Shown one piece after another: positions 31,224 to 38,800 of a stretch of 64,000 nt of DNA; position 1 is the first letter of the stretch; the number at the start of each line of letters is the position of its first letter. The stretch spans positions 1,739,501 through 1,803,500 of the forward strand of contig NZ_CP077087.1 of the NCBI RefSeq assembly GCF_014268495.2, given 5' to 3'. The stretch comes from Pseudomonas monsensis. GTDB taxonomy: Bacteria; Pseudomonadota; Gammaproteobacteria; Pseudomonadales; Pseudomonadaceae. The notes below the pieces were generated by a model. That model saw nothing but the letters and a program-made list of their open reading frames with translations. It ran no database searches and had not been told where the DNA came from. Made by a program: the position numbers and the translations under genes.

Positions 31224-32291
31224 TTACAGCTTGGCGTCGGCAGCCATTTGCACGTAGGTCGGATCGAAACGCAGCTTGAGGTTGCCGGTGTCGCCGCTGG
31301 TCACGCCGTTGGCGAAGGCCATGCCGACCGCGCTGGTGTCTTTCGCGCCTTCGCCAAGCAAGCCGTGCTGGAACGAGAACTCGGCGACCTTGCGCATGGT
31401 TTCCGGCAGTTGTTTGCTGGTGGCGAAGCTCAGGGCTTCCTTCGGTGTGGCGAACAGTCGGGTGGTGTCCAGTTGTGCCTGGAATCCGCCCAGATCAGTG
31501 CCCGAGGCCTTGGCCATGTGCTCCAGCGCGCTTTTGCTCGCGGCGTTCTTCGCGTTCATCAGCTCGACCACTTCGAACCACGCACCGGTCAGCGCTTTGC
31601 CCAGCGCCGGGTTGTCTTTGAGGGTGGCGCTGTTGACCACCATCATGTCCATGATCTCGCCGGGAATCTGGCTGGAGTTGAACACTTCGGTCACCCCCGG
31701 TTTGGCCTTGATGTCCGAGAGCATCGGGTTCCAGGTGGTCACGGCTTTGACTTGCGCGGTGTTGAAGGCAGCCGAGATATCGGCGTCGGACGTGTTGACC
31801 ACTTTCAGGTCTTGCTCGGTCAGGTCGACCGAGTCCAGTGCCCGGGCCAGCAGGTAGTGCGAGACTGACAGTTCGACCAGATTGACGTCCATGCCCTTGA
31901 GGTCGGCGACTGTCTTGCCTTCACCTTTGAGGACGATGCCGTCATTGCCGTTGGAGAAGTCGCTGACGATCAGTGCGGTGCTGTCGACGCCGCCGGCGGC
32001 GGGAATGGTCAACGCATCCATGTTGGTCATGGTGCAGCCGTCGAACTGGCCGGCGGTGTACTGGTTGATCGATTCGACGTAGTCATTGAGTTGCACGACG
32101 TCGATCTTGATTCCGTATTTCTTCGCCCATTTGTCGACGATGCCTTGGCTGCCGGCGTATTCCCACGGCATCCAGCCGGCGTAGATCGTCCAGCACACGC
32201 TGAAGTGGTCTTTCTGGGCGGCGGGGGATTGCGTGCTGATGAGCGCGGCGAACGCAGCGGCGAGCAGGGCGGGCAAACGTAGTCGGGACAT
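31224..32291 (-). CDS. ABC transporter periplasmic substrate-binding protein (guanidine/urea uptake)
   Basis: A 355-residue NitT/TauT-type binding protein. The signal peptide is LPALLAAAFAALISTQSPAA with likely cleavage after PAA. The mature protein begins QKDHFSVCWTIYAGWMPWEYAG and contains VDKWAKKYGIKIDVVQLNDYVESINQY and DISAAFNTAQVKAVTTWNPML. It is the first gene after the guanidine-I riboswitch, so the ligand is most likely guanidine; urea or a related amidine cannot be excluded from sequence. The ribosome site is GGAGAA. Confidence 0.9.
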   Translation of the reverse strand: MSRLRLPALLAAAFAALISTQSPAAQKDHFSVCWTIYAGWMPWEYAGSQGIVDKWAKKYGIKIDVVQLNDYVESINQYTAGQFDGCTMTNMDALTIPAAGGVDSTALIVSDFSNGNDGIVLKGEGKTVADLKGMDVNLVELSVSHYLLARALDSVDLTEQDLKVVNTSDADISAAFNTAQVKAVTTWNPMLSDIKAKPGVTEVFNSSQIPGEIMDMMVVNSATLKDNPALGKALTGAWFEVVELMNAKNAASKSALEHMAKASGTDLGGFQAQLDTTRLFATPKEALSFATSKQLPETMRKVAEFSFQHGLLGEGAKDTSAVGMAFANGVTSGDTGNLKLRFDPTYVQMAADAKL

Positions 32292-32349
32292 GGTGGGTTC
32301 TCCAGTTGATCAAGGGCGGACAGGAAGGCAACGCGGCACCGCGAACGGT

Positions 32350-32448
32350 GGCTTGTCTCCCGGGCTTTTGTCCCGCCGTGTAACCTCAACTGGAGGTCGC
32401 CAACTCTCGGACCAGCCACTCGCGAGTGCGAGCCGGAACCCTAGTCAG
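32350..32448 (-). promoter_or_regulatory. Guanidine-I (ykkC) riboswitch
   Basis: The minus strand reads GACTAGGGTTCCGG (32446-32433), a hairpin with CTCGC-ACTC-GCGAG, GGTCCGAGAG (about 32413-32404), then ACACGGCGGGACAAAAG and CCCGGGAGA (ending 32356). These blocks, in this order, are the conserved core of the guanidine-I riboswitch. It starts about 60 bases before the binding-protein gene and matches the guanidine-degradation content of the operon. Guanidine binding normally switches such operons on. Confidence 0.93.
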
Positions 32449-32737
32449 CCATTGCAAATTGTGGTGCCGCGAACCTGTGATGACTCCTGCACGGGTTCGC
32501 TAAAGCGAGAGGCGTGCCAAGTCGCGTCAGGCGCTCTGGCGCGGGCTCACGGGGTGGATCATCGCTGATGCGCAGCGGAGCGACGCTTTGTGTTGGTGCG
32601 CGACTGCACCGTGATGCAGCGTGTCTGCCGCTGATCTGATGCTGATGCACCGTTGGCACTCGGCCCTGATTTGTCAGTCAAACCAGATGTCAGCCGGTCT
32701 GTGCCGACTGCTGTCGCAGGTCTTTCAGGAGGCCGCC
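32449..32737. other. Divergent region between guanidine operon and lipoprotein genes
   Basis: This region should hold the operon promoter on the minus strand and the lipoprotein promoter on the plus strand. An inverted repeat GCGAACC...GGTTCGC spans about 32468-32500. A GGCAC-N6-TTGCA arrangement lies at 32468-32454 on the minus strand. I see no gene. Confidence 0.5.
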
Positions 32738-33001
32738 ATGCTTATTCAGAAAACGTTGCGTCGGGTGCTGCTGGGAGCGGTGCTCGGTCTGGGCTTATCC
32801 GGCTGTTATTACTACGCCGGCCCTTACGATGCTTACCCTTCTACTTACTACTCTCCGGGCTATTACTCGCCTTATTACTACGGCGGCTATTACGGTCCGC
32901 GCTACTACGGCGGCGGGCGCTACTACTACGGTGGCCACGGCTATCGGGGCGGCTATGGACGGGGTTATCACGGCGGTGGGTACCACGGTGGTCACCATTG
33001 A
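32738..33001 (+). CDS. Tyr/Gly-rich small lipoprotein, copy 1
   Basis: An 87-residue protein with a lipoprotein signal (RRVLLGAVLGLGLSGC, lipobox LSGC). The roughly 64-residue mature part has about 23 tyrosines and many glycines: YYSPGYYSPYYYGGYYGPRYY, then GRGYHGGGYHGGHH. The composition suggests a disordered, surface- or matrix-associated chain anchored by lipid. The ATG at 32738 sits behind AGGAGG, and the 15 bases CAGGAGGCCGCCATG are identical at the next lipoprotein gene. Function is unknown. Confidence 0.8.
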   Translation: MLIQKTLRRVLLGAVLGLGLSGCYYYAGPYDAYPSTYYSPGYYSPYYYGGYYGPRYYGGGRYYYGGHGYRGGYGRGYHGGGYHGGHH

Positions 33002-33180
33002 TCAGTCGCTGAATGACAGCGTTTTCCAAATGAACAGGATTTCATCAATCACTTGTTTCAACTTGTTGCAGGAACGCACCAGATGCCGAAAACGCTGTCT
33101 GATTTCTCGTCAGTCACCGAATAAACGACTGACGCCTGCCAGCGTCGCTGGCGAGGCTACCCGCGGTCCAGGAGGCCGCC

Positions 33181-33588
33181 ATGTATAGACGAATTCTTCT
33201 GCTTGCTGCGTTGATGTTTTCCGTTGCCGGTTGCGTCCCGTACTCTTACGCGGACTCGTATTACAGCTCAGAGGTCTACACGTCACCCGCACCGGCCTAC
33301 TACAACACGGGCGGCACCTATTACCGCGGTGGCAGCACGTATTACGCGCAGCCTCGCTACTACCAGCCAGCTCCGCGGTATTACCAGCAACCGCGTTATT
33401 ACCAATCGGCGCCGCGCTACTACCAACCGGCACCACGTTATTACGAAAGTCGTCGCTGGCACGACAATGATCGCGGGCGCTGGGATGGCCACCGTCGCGG
33501 CGGTTGGGATAACGATCACCGCGGTCGTGGCAACTATGACCGACACAGTGGACGCGGTGACCACAACGGACGTGGCAATCGCTGGTAA
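33181..33588 (+). CDS. Tyr-rich repeat lipoprotein, copy 2
   Basis: A 135-residue protein with a lipoprotein signal (ILLLAALMFSVAGC, lipobox VAGC). The mature chain has YY pairs throughout and five PRYY units (PRYYQPA, PRYYQQ, PRYYQSA, PRYYQPA, PRYYE). An Arg/Asp/Gly-rich tail follows (RRWHDNDRGRWDGHRRGGWDN). It shares the Tyr-rich design and an identical ribosome site/start block with the gene 179 bases upstream. It is probably envelope-exposed; the role is unknown. Confidence 0.8.
   Translation: MYRRILLLAALMFSVAGCVPYSYADSYYSSEVYTSPAPAYYNTGGTYYRGGSTYYAQPRYYQPAPRYYQQPRYYQSAPRYYQPAPRYYESRRWHDNDRGRWDGHRRGGWDNDHRGRGNYDRHSGRGDHNGRGNRW
33352..33447 (+). repeat. PRYYQ protein repeat region
   Basis: Five consecutive units coding PRYY(Q/E) lie within the second lipoprotein gene. 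Synonymous codons differ between units (CGCTACTACCAG versus CGGTATTACCAG), so the repeat is kept at the protein level. Confidence 0.75.
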
Positions 33589-33604
33589 TCATCCGCAAAT
33601 GAAA

Positions 33605-33630
33605 GCGGCGCAATTAGCGCCGCTTTTTTA
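33605..33630 (+). terminator. Rho-independent terminator
   Basis: GCGGCGC-aatta-GCGCCGC followed by TTTTTT, directly after the second lipoprotein gene. Confidence 0.92.
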
Positions 33631-33783
33631 TGCCCGTCGAAAAGTCGTCCCATTAGCCATCTCCCAGGGCATTCCCAGACGCTTCCTACAGTTTCATTTC
33701 CTTGCATTTGTTAGCGTCTGTTCGTGCCGATCGAGGTGAGCAAAACTCAGTTCAACAGCGGCGAATAAAAGGACGATGCCGCT

Positions 33784-35028
33784 ATGAAGCTTCTTGTGAT
33801 TCACCAAAACTTTCCGGGCCAGTTCCGTCATGTGGTGCTGGCGGCGATTGACAGGCGTTATGAGATTTTAGCGATAGGTCGGGATACGGCGCCGGGTATC
33901 GCAGGAGTGAAAATATATCGATACCGCGCTGCCAGCCGAGCACCAGGCGGTATTCACCCCTACCTGACCCGTTACGAACAAGCGGTGACTGATGGACAGA
34001 AGGTTTTTGAGATTCTGAGCTGGCTGAAACATTCGGGTTATCGGCCGGACGTGATTCTCGCTCATCCCGGATGGGGGGAAACGCTCTTCGTCAAGGATGT
34101 CTATCCTGACGCGCCGCTTATTCACTATTGCGAATATTACTATCGGGCGCGGGGCGCAGATTCCGGGTTCGACCCTGAATTCCCGCGAGCCACAAGAGAG
34201 TCATCAAGGCTGCGAGTGCTTAATTCGCTGCATCTTTTGAATCTTGAGCAATGTGACATTGCCATTGCGCCCACGCGGTGGCAGCGCAGTCTGTTTCCGG
34301 CCGCTTATCAGTCGGCCATTCGGGTTATTCACGAGGGCGTCATTCAAAGTTCCTGTTTGGCGAAAGTTGGGGACGTCAGGTTGCCCAATGGCGTCGAACT
34401 GAGAGCCGGGCAGCCGATCGTTACTTATGTCGCGAGGAATCTTGAGCCTTATCGCGGGTTTCACAGTTTTATGCGAGCGATCCCGCATATTCAGGCTGAG
34501 TGTCCCGATGCGCAGATAATCATAGTGGGCGGTGATGAAGTCAGTTACGGGTGTAAGCCGGTTGGATATGCAAATTGGCGCAGCAAAATGGAGGCTGAGA
34601 TATGTTTCGATGACTCCAGGGTGCATTTCACAGGGAAGCTTCCTTATCGGACTTACCGGGCAGTCCTGGACTGTTCAAAGGTTCATGTTTATTTGACGTA
34701 TCCGTTTGTTTTGTCGTGGTCGTTGCTGGAGGCGATGGCAGTTGGGTGTGCGGTAATAGCGTCGGACACGGCTCCGGTAAGGGAAGTGATCGTTGATGGT
34801 CACAATGGGTTGCTGGTGGACTTCTTCGATCATCACGCTATTGCCAAACGTATTGCCAGGGTTCTTGAATCCGCTGGTGAGTACGACCGCCTTCGCAGCG
34901 CTGCGAAGTTGACGGCGAGCAGATTTAATGTGGAGTACGGCACGAAACAATACTTTGAGGTGTTTGAGAACGCGACATCCGGGTATCTCAAGAAACAGCC
35001 TGCTCCTCAGTTTGGCAGGGAGGTTTGA
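33784..35028 (+). CDS. Glycosyltransferase family 4 protein
   Basis: A 414-residue GT-B glycosyltransferase. The N-terminus MKLLVIHQNFPGQFRHVVLA is typical of the Glyco_trans_4_3 N-terminal domain. The C-terminal half carries the nucleotide-sugar site: IVTYVARNLEPYRGFHSFMRA and the EX7E-type SWSLLEAMAVGCAVIASDTAP, then VREVIVDGHNGLLVDFFD. It is cytosolic or membrane-peripheral. It is the first gene of a lower-GC three-gene cassette with a membrane-anchored protein and a giant RTX protein, so it may modify a surface polymer or the RTX protein itself. Acceptor and donor are unknown. Confidence 0.88.
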   Translation: MKLLVIHQNFPGQFRHVVLAAIDRRYEILAIGRDTAPGIAGVKIYRYRAASRAPGGIHPYLTRYEQAVTDGQKVFEILSWLKHSGYRPDVILAHPGWGETLFVKDVYPDAPLIHYCEYYYRARGADSGFDPEFPRATRESSRLRVLNSLHLLNLEQCDIAIAPTRWQRSLFPAAYQSAIRVIHEGVIQSSCLAKVGDVRLPNGVELRAGQPIVTYVARNLEPYRGFHSFMRAIPHIQAECPDAQIIIVGGDEVSYGCKPVGYANWRSKMEAEICFDDSRVHFTGKLPYRTYRAVLDCSKVHVYLTYPFVLSWSLLEAMAVGCAVIASDTAPVREVIVDGHNGLLVDFFDHHAIAKRIARVLESAGEYDRLRSAAKLTASRFNVEYGTKQYFEVFENATSGYLKKQPAPQFGREV

Positions 35029-35029
35029 A

Positions 35030-35884
35030 ATGCTCCGGATGTCGTATAAGCAATTGATTAAATGGTTTAAGAAGTTGTTGAAATACGGCTTGTTTATTTA
35101 TGCCTGTTATTGCGTGGTGGATTTTTATATCCGTGAAGAAGAAGTCGCCGCGGCGATGGCAATCTATTACGCGGATCAGGAGGCCTGCCAAAAGAAGCTG
35201 GCGAGCATGAAGCAGGTGCCCATACTGGGCGGCAGCTATGTGGATAAGACTCTGGTCCCGGAGTTTTATGTGGGCATGCCTGAATTGGCGAATAAAAAAG
35301 CCTGCCTTGCCAATACGCTCAAGGGGCATTTCTGGTGGACCGGGACGGGCTTGCGCCGGTACCAGGATCAGAGCTTGGGGTCGATCCCTGAAAGTTGGCG
35401 TCTTTATAAACTGAACGCCGGGCTTTATACAAGAAAAGAGACTACCGAGCCCCATGAGCGGGGTTATCGGCACGTCAACTGGCCGGATGAGTTGATTGTG
35501 AAGTTGAAAAATTATCCGGGACTGGAACTTTGGCTGAATGCACCTCCGCCGCATTTCAAGAATGAGGCTTCCGTTCGAAAGTTTGTCATTGCTGACTGGC
35601 CGCGGCGTGATGGCACCCCTCGCTTGATAAGCTGTAACGGCTTGATTCGCCCGGCTGCAGAGGAAGAATTGACTGACGAGAAACTGTCAAAGTTCAGCAG
35701 AGCTGAATTGGAAAATCTGGATTTTGGTAGGCTGAGCTTTTTTTGCACTGTGGAGTTGCACAGTTTTGACTTTGCCGGGGGGCACGGTCGGGTAAGTCTT
35801 GGACTGTCGTCATTACGCGAAGCACCTGAGATGCTCAAGTTTCTCAGTGAGTATCTTTCACGCTCTGTTATTACAAGGAAGTAA
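35030..35884 (+). CDS. Membrane-anchored protein of unknown function
   Basis: A 284-residue protein with a basic N-terminus (SYKQLIKWFKKLLKYG) and one hydrophobic segment (LFIYACYCVVDFYI, about residues 23-36). A soluble domain of about 240 residues follows and should face the periplasm. I recognise no domain. Segments such as KGHFWWTGTGLRRYQDQSLGS and HVNWPDELIVKLKNYPGLELW are distinctive for searching. It starts one base after the glycosyltransferase stop behind AGGGAGG and ends 2 bases before the RTX gene, so all three are one operon. Confidence 0.75.
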   Translation: MLRMSYKQLIKWFKKLLKYGLFIYACYCVVDFYIREEEVAAAMAIYYADQEACQKKLASMKQVPILGGSYVDKTLVPEFYVGMPELANKKACLANTLKGHFWWTGTGLRRYQDQSLGSIPESWRLYKLNAGLYTRKETTEPHERGYRHVNWPDELIVKLKNYPGLELWLNAPPPHFKNEASVRKFVIADWPRRDGTPRLISCNGLIRPAAEEELTDEKLSKFSRAELENLDFGRLSFFCTVELHSFDFAGGHGRVSLGLSSLREAPEMLKFLSEYLSRSVITRK

Positions 35885-35886
35885 CG

Positions 35887-38800
35887 ATGAGTTATGTTTT
35901 TAGCGATCTGGAAAAGTCAGAGATTTTAAATGCAGCAAATGTTTGCAAGGGACTGATGTTCGATTCTGAAGATACCGAATATCTTGCGCTGAAATTAACA
36001 GGGGCTAGCTGCGCTCCCCTGTATCAAAAGCTATTCGATATTATTGGCCTCAGAGTTTCTGAGGTTACCGTTGTCGATAATGAAACGGGGAAAATTCTGA
36101 AAAGCGCCAGGCTCTGGCTTGCCGTGGCCATTGATGCCAACGGGGGAAACGGTGCCTACTCCGCCCTGATTCGCGGTTATACCTCGCGGCAAGGTGAACT
36201 GAGATTGAATAAAATCTTCAGTGAAGAACTGATGCAGCTGTCATCGAATCAGGTCGCCGCCAATTTCATCAATACCTTGATCGACGGATCCCTCGCTGGT
36301 CGGCTGGCACCCTGGACGGTTCCATCCATCAGCCAGATTGCAGAGATTGATGCCAGTGCGATCGGCAAGGCACTGTTTAGTGAGGATTGCGGAGAGACGG
36401 ATACCGCCGTGAGCCATAACGCCGGCTGGTCAGGGACAGTCGGATTCAGCCTGTTGGGTGGAGCGCCGCCCTATGAAACCTGGAGATTGATCTCCGCGGG
36501 TGATTCGCAAGGGGAAGATGGCGGCCCGCCGACTCAAACAAAAGCCAACAGGCTCGATGACTATAAAAATATTCTGTTCGCCATCGATTCCTACAGTGTC
36601 GGCCTGCGAGCGGCGATCAGCAATTTCGGCGTCAATCCATTGCAAAGTCTGCTTTCCGTCGTGCCAGAGCAAATCAATATCGCGCTTGCCAGTGGCAGCC
36701 TCAATCCGCTGATTCAGCATGTAGTGAAAGGCACGCCGGTTTCCGTCGTGGTCGACCTGATATTGCGCTATGGCCAGAACGAATTCCTGGACATGTTCAA
36801 GCGCACCTACGACGGCGATTCAGCAGCGCCACCTACCACCGATGAAACCTTCGCCACTAACGCCTACGCATTCTTCTCGGCATTTTCACCAGAGCAGTCT
36901 CAAAGCATCGTCACCCGTTCGATAGGCGAATACGGAAACGCGAATTCATGGGCAAAACTGGCTGGCGAGTCGACACCCATCGGCCTGTCGTTGCGCAATT
37001 CCCTGAAGCAACTCAGTGAAATCGTCATCGAACGCGATGACGGTTACTCCGGACGCGGACTGGAACTCTACGATCCGCTGACCGGCGAAGGTTTCATCAC
37101 CGCGCAATGGCTTGCCGATCGTGCGCAGATGTTGGCCCGGTTGATTGCCCGAACCCAGGGTTCGTTTGGAGAACACTCGCTGCAGAAGTTTTCCTACTCC
37201 GATCTCGCCTCAGCCAAACAGGTGCCGATGACCACCGGTGTGTTGAACCCGCTGGTGATGTTCGGTGATGACGGTGCGCGGTCTTTCGTGGGCGGTGCGA
37301 ACACTGATCATCTGTATGGCGGCGCGGGCAATGACACGATCAACGGACTGGCAGGTCACGATGTCATCGAGGGTGGACGCGGCAACGACTTGCTTGGCGG
37401 AGGCGACGGCAATGATGCGCTGTACGGAATGGCCGGTGATGATGTTCTGGTCGGAGGAAAGGGTAACGACTCTTTGATCGGTGGCGAGGGCAGCGACCGC
37501 TATGAGTTTTCCAGCGGTGATGGCATCGATGAGATCTTCGACGCCAACGTAAATGGGCAGTTATGGATCAACGGCTCGCCGATTCCTTCACTCAAACGTC
37601 GCGCCCCTTTGAGCAATATCTGGTCGACCGAGGATCAGGCCATCACCCTGACCCTCATCGAAGAACTCACTGAACCCACCCTCAACATCAAATATGGCCT
37701 GAACGACCTCGTCGTTATCAAGAACTTCCGCCCCGGGATGCTTGGCATCCGACTTCCTGAACACCAAGACCATACGGTGTCTGCTCCCGACCTGGTTCTC
37801 CAGGGCGACTGGAAAGCGAAAGATATCGACCCCAATGTTCCCGGTGATCAGTTCTCATACGATGAGCTGGGCAACGCCTTGCTATTGCCCAACGTAAAAC
37901 AGAGAAACAAGGCCGATGTGCTCTACGGCTCTGCAAAAGACGACATCATTCTCGGACTTGGTGGATCAGACCGATTGTTCGGCAAGGACGGAAACGATCA
38001 GTTGTTTGGGGATAAACAGACGACGCTCGAAAAAGCCATGGCCGCTGGTGACTCTAAAGGGAAAGCCGCTCGAGGCGATTGGCTTGATGGCGGGGCAGGT
38101 CACGATTTGCTCATCGGTACGGCGTCCCAGGACGTGCTTCTGGGCGGTAACGATCGGGATACGCTGATTGGAGGTGCGGGAGACGACGTTTTATCAGGGG
38201 ATGAAACGACCGGCGCGCTGGAGCAGAAATGGGGATTCAAACGCGTCGACGTTCTTATAGACGGTGGTGTCACCAGTCACCGAACTGTCTTGTCAAAGGC
38301 CTCCTTTAACAGTTCGACGCAGGGCGATAACGATGTTCTCTACGGCCAGGGCGGCAGCGATGTTCTCAATGGCGGATGGGGCGAGGATCTGCTTGATGGC
38401 GGAACTGAAGATGATCTTCTTGGAGGGGATGGGGGGGATGACACGCTGGCCGGAGGAAGTGGTAACGACACGATAATGGGAGACAACCTTGATTGGGGCG
38501 GTGGCCTGCAAAGCAAACACCATGGCAACGATGTATTGGACGGTGGCAGTGGCGATGATTGGCTCGCTGGTAACGGTGGAAACGATGCGATTTATGGTGG
38601 TCCAGGCAATGACACTCTCAAGGGCGATGACGATGTACTGAACGGCGTTGCCGGTGACGCTGCCCACTTTTTTGGAAGCGACCTGCTGGACGGTGGTGCA
38701 GGAGACGACACACTCTGGGGCGGTGGGGCGGATGATCTGCTGTTCGGAGGTGAGGGTAACGACGCGCTGGCCGGGGATTATGCCGAGCACCCAATTCGGT

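Noticed and set aside
32468..32500. Inverted repeat GCGAACC...GGTTCGC upstream of the guanidine riboswitch as a terminator or second riboswitch
   Set aside because: There is no T-run on either side and no known aptamer pattern; it may be an operator or chance.
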